DNA from: Yponomeuta sedellus | Lineage: Eukaryota; Arthropoda; Insecta; Lepidoptera; Yponomeutidae | Length of the DNA stretch: 64,000 nucleotides | Reading direction: 5' to 3' | NCBI GenBank assembly: GCA_934045075.1 | Contig: OW203740.1 | Location: 15,476,444-15,540,443, forward strand | Part shown: piece after piece, positions 35,891 through 47,100 of the stretch | Position numbering within the stretch: position 1 is the stretch's first letter | Layout: the number at the start of each line of letters is the position of its first letter | Translations under genes and position numbers: made by a program | Notes under the pieces: model-generated | Database searches by the model: none | What the model was told of the DNA's origin: nothing | Seen by the model: only the letters and a program-made list of their open reading frames with translations

Positions 35891-38800
35891 CTGAGGGTGA
35901 TACACACAAGTTACGGTTCAATCACAATGAGTATGCCGGTGATTTTTCATTTAGGTTACAAAAATCTAATAAACATTACGAGTTATATGTGAAGATAAAA
36001 TCAGATCTGTTTACCGTAATGTTACTCACTGCAGGCCTTCCCTCAGAGATCTTTAGAGATAGATAGATGGATAGAGAACACTTTATTGTATTTCTTAATG
36101 ATTCGCGATACTCATACAAACTTATATATTAAACGGGTCAAATCGCGATTATTTATTAGGTAATTACGTTTTACCTAGTAAATAATCGCGATTTGACCCG
36201 TTTAATATATAACAACACTTTATTGCACAACTAGAAAAATATTACAACCACGATTCTTAAATCTAAGTAATGTTATACAATTTAATTAACCTTAATATTT
36301 TTGAATTTAACTGTACATTCTGACGGTCCATAATCTTGTTATCGTGTAGTCGGCTGACGCGGGAGCACGTGTTAGAATACTTATACAAGGCTTGGCGACT
36401 GCCATCATCATAATACGGACAAGTTAGTATCTATTACCAACTGTCTACCAATTGAGGTAATTAATGCAGCATCTTTGCATTGTTTCAAAATGAAGCTAAA
36501 AAAGTAGCTTGTCAAGCGAACTGTTTATAATTATGATGGCTGCGTTCATTCATACCTCCTGATTGTTGTTGCCATCATTTTATGACTATTAACTATTATT
36601 TAAGTGCAATTATTTAATTATACTTTATTCCATACGAAACATTTAACAGAACATTACATAAGAAATAACATGTAAAAAGGCGAGCTTATCTCTGAAAGAG
36701 ATTTCTTCCAGCAAACCTTAGAGAGTCGAAGAAGCAGTAAAAAGCTGGTCTATATACGTGTGCAAAATATACTGCATAAATATTGAATAACCTACCTAAC
36801 TATCAAAGAAATAAATAAACTACATAAACTAAAAATAAATACATTATTCTTACTTGTGCAATTTAGTAAACAAGATTCTAACCGTAAAATTGAGATTAGA
36901 TGCCTAAACTAGACATTTTCTCGCAAATTCATGAACTATCATGAACTATGTTTATAAAATTGGCAGCGTGTTATCTAAAAAGAGTGTTCCAGGTTACTTC
37001 ATTTATGGAAATATGGCAGTTTTAGACTACAAAGTCACAGTTTAGGGGTAGAATCTTGTTTACTAAATTGGACAAGTAAGAATAAATAGACTGTAAATAT
37101 ATAGCTCAATGTTATGACAGAAATAGATAATGATCTTTGTATTTGTAAATTATCTAATTTAATTTAATAAATTGATGTGGAACTTACAATTATGAATAAA
37201 TATATGTCTCTTTCCATTTTGTTGTATATAAAACTGTTTCTTTATATAAACTCTGTGTGGATACACAAGAAAAAAAAATCTTACGGGTCGAGAGCTAAGA
37301 GACAAGTCAATTAATCAGCTCGTGCTCGTCTACTGCTGGACATAGGCCTCTAAAATATGTTTGTTCCTTTCTCCCCTGCACACTCACACTCACCTGTCTC
37401 TGTCTCTCCAGCCGTCGGATCTCGCGCACCAGTGCGTGAAAGGCGTCGTCGACGAAGTGCCGCAGGGCCGCGGAGGTCTCAAAGAACGGGCAGCCCAGTT
37501 GCGTGGCCAAGGCGTTCCCTTCCTCTGTGCTCACCTGCAATACAAAGTATATTCTTACACTATTTTTATTTTTAATGCACTAACCCGTGCTAAGGAACAA
37601 ATTTAAAAACCTATTTAGAGGCAAAAAATTTCACCCATGCCGGGATTCGAACCCCCAACCTCTGGCTATCCGTACCAGCGCTCTACCAACTGAGCCAATG
37701 GGCGACTCACGGCATCAGTGAAATTTCGAACCTCTTTACAATATTCTCTGTATTACGTACAGGCAGCGACATCTGACTTAAGCAAATTGCATTACTTACA
37801 GCCCCGACCACCTACTTTGCAGTTAGGTTTTAACATCGGAACGATATCACTGTACCCACATGATTACACTATTTTTATTTTTAATGCACTAACCCGTGCT
37901 AAGGAACAAATTTAAAAACCTATTTAGAGGCTATAAATTTCACCCATGCCGGGATTCGAACCCGCAACCTCTGGCTATCCGTACCAGCGCTCTACCAACT
38001 GAGCCAATGGGCGACTCACGGCATCAGTATATTCTTATTTATAAAAACGCGATTCCTTAACATACTCCTTAGACAGTTTAAATAGCATTGGGAAAATCGT
38101 AACTACAGATTATTTATACCGCCTTCTCGCGTTTTTATAAATAAGACCATGAACGTCTAGCGAAAAGGTGTTTGATAAGTGGCAACAAGACTGATTGCGG
38201 AATTAATTCAAAAAGAGACTACAGGACAATGATGAAATGATAAATGAGTGAAAGAGGTTTGTTTAAATTGGACAGAAGTACGAAATGTAATGGTTGGACA
38301 GGCTCGGTCTATATTTATGCTAGTCTGCTGTTATGCTTGTGTAGTGACCAAAAAATAAAATGAAATGGTTTTATTCAAAGTAGCACAGAAACTGCCGCTT
38401 CATGAACATTACGATTCAAACTAGGTGTCCATTTCAAAATCTAGATCATTTTAGAGAAAAAAATGGACAAAAACCTATAAACGTAGTCTTTTCAAAGTCC
38501 TTAATTAACATAGTTTACATAATTATTATAAAACATAGAACTCATACATTGTACTGGCTTTAATTCCAGACCTCATTGTCATCTAAATAATCCTTTATGT
38601 TATAGTAGCCCTTTTGGCACAAAGTGTGCTTAACATATTTTTTGAACCATAATTCTAAATATTCCATATTCTGAAAAATAACATAATTCATATCTGCATT
38701 TATTACACTAACATACATATGGATGAAAGTAGAAGTGTGATAAATTTCCAAATCTGGAATTATCTTGGATGGTTAGTGTCAGAAACGATATGGTTCTAGA

Positions 38801-41800
38801 GAGAATGCACAAAGGTCTAGAGCTACGAAAGACCATAAAGAGAAAAATTGCAATAACCACATTACAAACGGCACATAACGGTGCTAACTCCAACAATATG
38901 ACCCAGCAGGGAAAAATACAAGGCCACTGGTTACTAAATCTGTTGGAATGGTTTCGCCTGCCCCAAAAAGTTGTTCTGCACTGCTAATGCAACTATGATA
39001 AATACAATGATTAGTGCACACACACATACCTACAAACACACAAATACACACACACTCTTACAATCACCTATTCTCACTCACACTGGTAAGCTAAACTTGT
39101 ATACATACCAACATAATACTTACGCCCCTTTCTACATTATTAACGATTCACGTTAGAAAGCTCTTCAACAAAGTAACTACCACAAACCGAACCGGGTCCC
39201 CAAAACACGGGTATCCTAGTGTGGGGGATGATTTTTCTATTATAATTTTAAACCATTCAAAATTTATTTAATTTCAATCAATTTATTTAGCTGCAAGTAA
39301 CATTTGTATTTCTCTTTCTCATTGTCAGGATTTTACTTTTTTGGTTAATAAAACTTTTTATCTTATCATTATCAAGTAACACAAGTTGGACCAAATGTAC
39401 CAAATTTTATTATCCAAAACACCTGTTGTTTTTACACGAATATGTAATTTGATTACCTCTTGTTTTAGTAAATACATGTATCTTTAAAAGATCACTGAAG
39501 GGACCACTTGTAAGAAGAAGACTAAATTTGCTGGCTGAAGTTAACATAACATCTACATACAGGCACATACATTGCTTCTCAACCCACACTAGGATACCCT
39601 GTGTTGTGGGAACCAGAAACCACGACATCACAAACATGTAAACATCCAAGAGGGGTTTTTTTCCCAGCTGGTTGCTTCTCTTTCTCTTGAACCTCTCATT
39701 TAATAGAGGTTAGCATTTAGCCATGCAAAACAGATCTTCACTAGGTACTGTTTACTTCCATACCAATGATTGATGCTCCTTCTCTATTCAATGACTTTCT
39801 GCTCCAGTACAATCGCCTAACTAACGATAGCAGTAGGTACGGTCATGTCAGCTACAAAGCCAGTTTAAGTTTCGTTAAGTAGGGGCCACTAACCGAACCT
39901 AACCCAACTAATCAAAGTGGTTTTCTTTTTTTTGTGATTGTGCAATAAAGTGTTCTCTATCTATCTAACCTAAACTAACCAACCATGTCCAACGAAACCC
40001 TGACCTACTGCAGCACTTTCACCTATATCAATCATCTTCTACTCCACTACTAACCCTGCGTTCCGAGATGCGATGAAATCGATTACAGTGCGAATCCGAC
40101 CAAATTTTGTAGTTCCAAAGTATCTCGCACGAAATAGGGTTCTTGTGCCTACTGCACTTATATGGATTGGCACTGTAATCGATTTCATCGCATCCCGGAA
40201 CGCACCCTTAGGTATTCATGTCAGGTCCAACTGACCTGTCTAGAGCGCGGCGCCAGGTCTAGTTTGTTCCCGACGAGCACCAGCGGCAGGCGCTCCGAGG
40301 GCCGGGCCAGCGCTAACAGCCGCCGGTACTCGGCCGCGGCGCGGAACGAGCGCCGGTCCGTCACCGAGTAGCAGAGGACGAAGCCTTCCCCGCACCGCAT
40401 GTACTGTTCGCGCATCGCGGTGAACTCCACCTGGAGATGAGGGAAAGAAACAATTTTACTTGCAAGAAAACATATGTTTATGAGGACCAGGGTTTGCATG
40501 TTTGAAACAAAAAATACACCAAACATTGCTGTAAACTTATGTTTTGAGTGCCTCACTGATCTAGATTGCTATCATTCCACAGATGATAGCAATTTAGATC
40601 TGTTCCGATTCTCACTGGGCCATACTATGGGAGCCGTCAGTGTAACAGTCATTATTAATAAAAAATATGACTCCTCTAAAACACTGCTAGAGCAAGTTTA
40701 AATAATCTGAGGTTAGGACTTTCACTTCACCACAAACTATCCAAACTGCCTCTGAGGCGGTCTCAAGAAATCGTGTTTTTATAAATAAGACTACAAGTTT
40801 TTTCTATAAAAGATGATCTTTTTGGGAATAGGAAATAAGTACAAATTACTAATTAAGGTAAATAAGTACTAAGCAGGGAATTGATGCTACTTTACAAAGC
40901 GGTTTGTTTGTCAAATGTAGCAAAATTACCACTGTGAAACAGCTACCAAACGAAATTTAAAACACAAAACAAAATTTTAAATAACACCTTATGTTTTGAT
41001 CATACCTAAACCTACAATGCTGAAACCTTAATTGTATAATTTAGGAACATCTAAATTCATTGATTATCCTGCTCTCTCTCTTCGAGAGAAATTTCTAGAC
41101 TGGCTGGAAGAAATTTCTTTTAAAATAAGCCTTTGCAGATAATTTTTATCATAAACCTGTTATTTAAGTTTTATTTTTAATAACGTTTTTATTGTGCAAT
41201 AAAGTGTAACAAAATTATTTTAACTCATACAACAACACACCTGTCCAGCTGTATCCAGAATATCCAATAAAGCAGGCTCCCCATCGATCACAGCTTGCTG
41301 CTGGTAAGAGTCCTCTGGAATACAATAACAGACACATTACTAATTAAATATCAACCCAAAAGTGGATTAGAGTGGGAGCACTTGTAAGGCCGCAAGCTAG
41401 TTTACTGCGTAGGTGTTTAAATTCGATTACGGCGGACTGCTTTAAATGTACCAAAACATGTACATTTAAAGCAGTCCGCCGAATTTTTTTTGAATTATGC
41501 AGAATAAATAGCACACTGGTCTTGTTATTCAATACAATCTTTGGCATATGGCTTCACACTGTACAGATCTTCAAGATGAAGGAAGCATCTTGAACAATTT
41601 GGCACAATGCAGCTTTTGGCCACTCCTGTACCACATGGTGTAAGCAGCTAGCTGCGGTTTATGGCTGTTAGTCTGTACCAAATAGTTTTAGAGAGGTAGG
41701 TCCAGTTCAACCCTCACTTTCTAACAAGCTAATCCAACCATGGACCTACTTCAGAAAGCTACGTACAATAATTAGTAGTGATAATCTTAAAATAGTCAGG

Positions 41801-42112
41801 GTTGGCGAGCATTCTTCAGGATGTAATTTCTGTGCCACTGTCCAACCGTAAGGCTAGTTTCGGTGAAAATATTATATTACTGATTACTACTGATAATAAC
41901 TTTATGAAACAGGGCCTAGAAGTATCGAAGGCAGTTAAGGTTTGCAGTCAAGTAAACAAGGCCCACGTACCTATAGTAGGGTCGTGGTAATCCAAGAAGC
42001 TGTGACTGACGAACTGCAGAGTGACCGCCGACTTGCCGACGCCGCCGTCGCCGAGCACCACGATCTTGTACACCCGGAGGCCCCGCGACGTGCCTGCGCC
42101 CTCCCCAGACAT
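35774..42112 (-). CDS. Ric: Ric, RIT-family Ras-like small GTPase (complete coding model)
   Basis: Five exons join in frame to 222 residues: 42112-41971, 41314-41241, 40430-40236, 37534-37394 and 35890-35774. All introns are GT-AG (donor/acceptor phases 1, 0, 0, 0). Landmarks: P-loop GDGGVGKS (21-28), effector box DPTIEDS (44-50), DTAGQ (68-72), NKLD (127-130) and ETSA (156-159). The DPTIEDSY effector and the tail [12 protein letters not shown] mark RIT/Ric rather than Ras or Rap. There is no CAAX box, as in this family, so membrane binding should depend on the basic tail; fly Ric also binds calmodulin there. The chosen ATG at 42112 has G at -3. An upstream in-frame ATG at 42223 would add 37 Gly/Arg-rich residues. 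Reading through exon 4 would instead end at 37307. The gene is divergent to the WDR91 homologue. Confidence 0.92.
36123..36211. repeat. 41-bp-arm hairpin in Ric intron 4
   Basis: Left arm 36123-36163, right arm 36171-36211, seven-base loop; one mismatch (TTATTAGG against its counterpart TTACTAGG). The arm contains ACGGGTCAAATCGCGATTA. Single arms or pieces recur near 47460-47495 and 48590-48615. Confidence 0.85.
37632..38013 (-). repeat. Two tRNA-like modules in tandem, 309 bp apart
   Basis: 73-nt modules at 37632-37704 and 37941-38013 are joined by a unit also present at 51864-52355 and 63516-63849. The modules fold as tRNA: 7-bp acceptor, GCTC/GAGC D-stem, 5-bp anticodon stem around loop ACGGATA, and T-loop TTCGAAT. 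The second T-stem pair set is imperfect, and the would-be GGA (Ser) anticodon lacks the long variable arm of tRNA-Ser. They lie in Ric intron 4. Confidence 0.8.
38032..38155. mobile_element. MITE family C copy
   Basis: TCTTATTTATAAAAACGCGA at the left end and CGCGTTTTTATAAATAAGAC at the right form inverted termini. Length about 124 bp. Confidence 0.75.
38335..38751 (-). mobile_element. 3' end of an unidentified retroelement family
   Basis: The minus frame ending at 38560 has C-terminus [16 protein letters not shown]; its 3' flank is shared with about 47915-48324, whose frame ends DYYNMRDYLDDNYVWN. Conservation at the protein level across both copies implies descent from a coding parent. Shared flank phrases include TTTCAAAATCTAGATCAT. 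The family is not recognised. Confidence 0.5.
38990..39065 (+). repeat. CA-rich microsatellite
   Basis: An interrupted run of CACACA units with CAAACACACAAATACACACA in Ric intron 3/4 territory. Confidence 0.7.
39535..39670 (-). mobile_element. SINE tail (50.6-kb family)
   Basis: Contains CCACACTAGGATACCCTGTG and AACATGTAAACATCCAAG. The head is truncated beyond CCCAGCTGG. Confidence 0.7.
40046..40207. mobile_element. Palindromic MITE beside Ric exon 3
   Basis: The left end GCGATGAAATCGATTACAGT is matched by the inverted right end ACTGTAATCGATTTCATCGC; CTGCGTTCCG/CGGAACGCA lies outside that. The right edge is about 30 bp from the exon 3 donor. Confidence 0.85.
41431..41480. repeat. Perfect 21-bp hairpin in Ric intron 1
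   Basis: Arms 41431-41451 and 41460-41480 (GGCGGACTGCTTTAAATGTA plus one base, and the complement), with an eight-base loop. Flanking AATTCG/GAATTT extends it imperfectly. Confidence 0.85.
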
Positions 42113-42476
42113 GCCGCTGCATGCCTGGCGCCCGCCGCTGCCGCCCTCAACGCGGCCTGCGCCCCACACTCGCCACCATCGACCTCCACCGCTCAGACCG
42201 CCCCGGAACAACACCGCCGACACAACGCACCACCGCCACTAACGCGACCAACTAGTTCTCATTTAGCACTGCCCATTTTCCATTTTGCCAATATTCACTG
42301 GTCCACAGAAGCATTAAATACGAGATTCGATAAAAAATCGACAGCTGTTGATTGACTGGCGATTGACATTTTTGATTTGGCGTTTGTTATGTTGGTATTG
42401 ATTGGTGTTGCCGCTGAAAAGTTTCGATTGTGTTTTGTAGATTCAATCGATTATGTTTTAGGGCACAGACAATACA

Positions 42477-42477
<1 letters not shown>

Positions 42478-42507
<30 letters not shown>

Positions 42508-42770
42508 TGTAGACGGGCAGGCAGTTGGAACAACTGATAATTGCCCGCATCCAGTTTCACTTGGTTATTTTTTTCTTTTGGTCAGTGATGTGTTTGTCCA
42601 GTAAGTTCTTGAATTTGTTGACATTTGGTGCTGAAACCACTTCTTGTGGTAATTTGTTCCATCCATTCACTACTCTGTTAGAGAAAAAGTGTCTGTGAGG
42701 ATTGTTGTTGGAGAAACAAGTTTGTAGTCTAAGGTGTACATTTGTACTGTACCTTTATTTCTTCAGGCTA
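42478..42770 (-). mobile_element. LINE 3' end with (AAT)n tail
   Basis: The minus strand encodes FFSNRVVNGWNKLPQEVVSA and then NVNKFKNLLDKH, the usual C-terminus of CR1/Jockey-type polyproteins. It ends in an AATAATAAT run (42478-42508 on plus). 5'-truncated. Confidence 0.7.
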
Positions 42771-43009
42771 GGTTGGTACTCACGTTAAATGTCAAACTTT
42801 TCAAATGTCATGTCCTCAGATTAGGAGTCCTTATTCCATTCTCTGAGGTCATGTCCACAGAGCAGAGCATATATAAACCGTAGAGGTCATGTCATACAAA
42901 GGCTGTGTCAACGTTGTTGTGTTGTTGTGTCTAACTTCTACAAAAAAGACGTTCAATATTCTGACGTCGTAGTCAATGTTTATACCTATCTAAATCGTTC
43001 TGAAAATCA

Positions 43010-43945
43010 GTGTTGCCAACGTGGGCGATTTTTCGCCGTTTAGGCTACTGGGATAGAAAATCGGCGACGAAAAAATGTCAACGGCGACCGGTCGCCTTTT
43101 AGGCTATCTCGGGGGCAACTCTGAGATAGCCTAAATAAAGAAAAAAGTAGGTAGTGTCGAAACGACGAAATTATTAATGCGGCCAGTACACAATGGCCCA
43201 TGCTGGCCCACTGCTCGCCATTGCCATTGTGTACATGGGGGAATGGTGTATAGTGGCGGACAATTGCCTATCGTGGCGCGCAATCGGACAGTTGTCAGTT
43301 TTTTGGGCACACTTCAAAGGAATCGTGGCGTAGCATGGCCCATCCCTGTTTACACAGTGGCCCATCGTTTAGTCAATAATATTATTGATTTTCAATTTTT
43401 TTGATTTTTATCAATCTGAGTCCGTAATTTTGCACCTTTTGCGCCATTTTTTTAATAACTTTGTTGCTGTACATACTTCTGTAATATTTCTTCTTTCTAC
43501 AGTCTCTAAGAATAGTATATTTCTAAAGCAAATTACTATGTTTTAAATTGTACATTACAATAACAACTTTTTTTTTAAAGTAAATAGCATATAGGGAAGA
43601 GCGGGTGATCGTGCTCCTCCACTATAAAGGGCAATTTCCCGCCAGGCAGATCGTATGCCTGGGGACGGCCGGTCCAACTGTTGTTAGTCGGACGTTATAT
43701 TTATGGTATGTCATTGAAACACTTTGCGCGATGCAGGAATGTTGGAGTTTGTAGTGCGCGCGCAGAGTTGACATGTGCTCGCCACAAGCAAATAATTTTT
43801 TTAAATACTACCTTTTTATTTTATTTTTAACGTTTTGTGTTTAGGCTACTTATTTAGGCTACCTCGGCAAAAATTAGGCTACTTTAGGCTACTTAAGCTT
43901 TGAAAAACGGCGATATTATGCTGTGAGTCGTTGGCAACACTGCTG
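43010..43945. repeat. Composite inverted repeat with TAGGCTAC motifs
   Basis: AGTGTTGCCAACG at the left and CGTTGGCAACACTG at the right are inverted ends. TTTAGGCTAC and ATAGCCTAAA phrases lie inside each. Internal material at about 43180-43380 is rich in ATGGCCCA/TGGCCCAT, and the 43591-43786 repeat is nested inside. Confidence 0.55.
43591..43786 (+). repeat. 196-bp interspersed repeat, copy 1
   Basis: It shares GAGCGGGTGATCGTGCTC and GACATGTGCTCGCCAC with 44440-44635 and 62172-62361, both inverted relative to this copy. Confidence 0.85.
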
Positions 43946-44110
43946 AAAATTGTAAATAATATAGGTACCTATTATTTATGTCAATAATTACATGGGTACA
44001 AAATTTGTAATTAGTGATGTGATACAAAACAAATTAGAAAGGAAAGATACAAAACTGTAAACTAATAGCAACCAATATTAAAGTTCAGTTCAGCTCTATA
44101 AAAAAACATC

Positions 44111-47100
44111 ATGGCTCAAACACAGTTTGTAGATGAACTAGTGCGTGAATATTTACTATACCGAGGGTTCACTTCTACGGTGAAAGCTTTTGATAGCGAT
44201 CTGAAAGCTGATAAGGACAAGGGTTTCAGAGTGGACAAGATCATCGATCAAATCCTGCAGTACATCAACGTTTCTGACCTTAGTGGCTTAAAGGAGTACT
44301 GGTCCCACCTAGACAGCCTGGTTTTCTCCAAGTTGGAAATCCACTTCCAACCAGGCAAGTCATAACTTTATCCTGCCCAAGATATATAGAAATCCTAACT
44401 TTACTAAACAACCATATTGTACAATAAGGCACAAACTGCTGTGGCGAGCACATGTCAACTCTGCGCGCGCACTACAAACTCCAACATTCCTGCATCGCGC
44501 AATGAAAGTGTTTCAATGACATACCATAAATATAACATCCGACTAACAATAGTTGGACCGCCCGTCCCCAGGCATACAATCTGCCTGGCGGGAAATTTCC
44601 CTTTATACCGGAAGAGCACGATCACCCGCTATATAGCTATATGGACTGTATAGCTATACTGACTGTGACCCATTGGTGGGCAAAAAAAGATATAATAATA
44701 AAGAATAATATCCTTTCCTGCATGGCTAAGGTCCTTTTAGTATTTATTAGCAACTTAACTGGTTCCCGGACTATATTATCTAATGCTATAGCATTATATA
44801 ATAATAAAAAGAACAATAGATCACTCATGAATATCCACATTAGGAGGTTGGTAGGCAGACCACCGACATGATGGCCAGCCATCATGAGGGTTGCGGGTCA
44901 GAAATTGATCAGATTAGCACAGGGCCGTGAGGAATGGTGCCGTAAAAAGGAGTCCTATGCCCAGCAGTGGGTTGATGTGCGCTGATTATAGATAGATATT
45001 GAATATCCACATTTTTTTTCAATCAATGTAACTCAGAGGTCTAAACATATTCTAAATCTCTAGGCATGTTTTTCACAATAAGCAAGATGTTTATTTTGCT
45101 TTATTAAGAAGTTGAAAATATTTCAGCTGTGCGCAAAATGGAGTACAGTCTGTACAAGCTATACCTGGTGACAGCCGCGCAAGGCAATGGCGGTGTAAAG
45201 AATGAACGGGTCGCTGAGTTTCTGTCCAAAATGCTGCCTGAACTACAGGGGCAGAATGAATGGAGGGACTGGTTCAGTAAGCATCTTGCTCCCTTTATTT
45301 GGGACTTTTTTTACTTGTTTTGCATTGTCAACAGCACATCAACACCTATATCTATAATTATATGTATCTGGGTGTGTCCCATGATGTTAACTGCGGTTAA
45401 GATGTTTTCCCTGTGTAAAACATAGCCTATGTGTTAGTCCAGGGTCTCAGCTAACTTTATATCAAAGTTTATTAAAATCCAGCCATTTAGATATGAAGAC
45501 GTAACAAACATACACACTCACAAACTTTCGCCTTTATATTATTAGAGACATGAGATGAGATAAGTGTGATAGTGTGATTAACATAATTATGATAATAGTT
45601 ATCATGTAATTATACATATCATTATGTTAACTGCTTTGTAATATTATGTTTGTATAGTCACAAGTTTTAGAGTAAATATTAAATAAATAAAAAAAAAAAC
45701 ACTCGACTCCAAAATTTCTAAAAAGCTTTTTTTCAAAACAAAATTATAAAAACATTTCTTATTATTTTTAGGACACTTCCCATCGTGAAATAGGCACTTC
45801 GAAGCTATTCATTCACAGAACATCATTGACTAATTACTCGTAAATACACAGATTTCACCACCATTATCAAGTTAACTGGTGTCGGAAGCGCTGCCGATAT
45901 TTTGGTCTTCTGACAGCCCAAAAAAAATGCCAAACCCATAGCCTTACAGTGCCTGTACCCGTAGTGCCATCAAACTGCTTGGCAATTTCGCAAAAAACTG
46001 TGTATTAAAACTTTTAAAGCTGGTTAAATGAACATTTAAAAACTAAGTTTCATTATTTTGCTGAGGTTGCTAGTCCAAGACTAAAACAAATCAATAAACT
46101 CTAATAGCAAACTGTCTCTCCACCCCCAGTGCTGCCATATGTCCAGAAGCCTGAAGAAAACCTCACCTTTAGTCTATACTTCACACGAAGCTGGCAGGAT
46201 GCTGTCCTGGTGTCCCTTCACAACCTGCTGGCAACGGTGTTCCAGTGCATGCCACAGCCAACCCTGACCAGCTATGAGGGAGATGCAGCGTTGGTAAAGC
46301 GGCTGCAGGACGAGGTGGCTGCATGCAGGGTACAGGGGAAGGTGAGACCTTTCAGGGTTCTTTCGTAGACAAAGAACCCTTTTAGTTTTGCCATGTCCAT
46401 CCGCAGCCTAGCTCAGTGACGATTAGGACTAGAAAGCTTAGCATAGACATACAGTATATGTCATAGTATATTAATTAATCAATCAAATCTATTTATTTCA
46501 ACCTGAAACGTCATTTACATTGTTTGCTGAATGTTAATGTACAATGTAAAATGTAAGCCCACTACAAGCCCACTGTAAGACCACTACCGAAGGCAACGGG
46601 CGTATTGTAGTGGAGAAAAAGGCAGCGGGAAAAAAACTCCACTCTGACCATCTTTTCTCAAGTCATCTTAAACCAAATACATCAGTTGCCACCTATACGT
46701 ATATCTAATAAGATTTCATGATTGCCATTAATAACTTTCATGCCAAAGCATTAATTAAATATCTTACAAAAGTAGGGTACACATAAATGCTGAGGCCAGA
46801 CACACGAACAGCACTCGTTCACGAGCATAACACGTCGATCGTAATCACGTCGACAAAACGGTACAATAAAATCGTTAAAAATTTTTTTTAGGATACAGGA
46901 ATTTTTCTCACGCTTACACCGTAGTATGGTATTGTTGGATTGGTCGTTTAAAAATATTGTGGTTGTAGAAAGCCATTTCTCGATTTAGGCTTCCGGTTGA
47001 GAAATATTAAGTTTCCAAAGCCATTAATTACATGATTTATAATGTTTTGTGCTGTGGTGGACTTTGATAAATTAATGAAGTACATAAATAAAGTCCATTC

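Larger units (their letters stand above)
42113..44110. promoter_or_regulatory. Divergent intergenic region, Ric / WDR91 homologue
   Basis: Both promoters should lie here. A GC-rich part adjoins Ric exon 1 (to about 42240). No TATA box was assigned. Repeats occupy much of it: a LINE tail (42478-42770), a TAGGCTAC-rich inverted repeat (about 43010-43945) and a 196-bp repeat at 43591-43786. Confidence 0.4.

Noticed and set aside
35634..35921. 95-residue minus-strand ORF across the GC-rich block
   Set aside because: It overlaps the Ric tail exon in a different frame; the Ric frame has homology and a matching splice phase.
37632..38013. Functional tRNA-Ser genes
   Set aside because: The GGA anticodon comes without the long variable arm of tRNA-Ser, T-stem pairing is imperfect, and the same module recurs inside a dispersed repeat unit.
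40162..40371. Plus-strand ORF opposite Ric exon 3
   Set aside because: Antisense shadow of a conserved GTPase exon.
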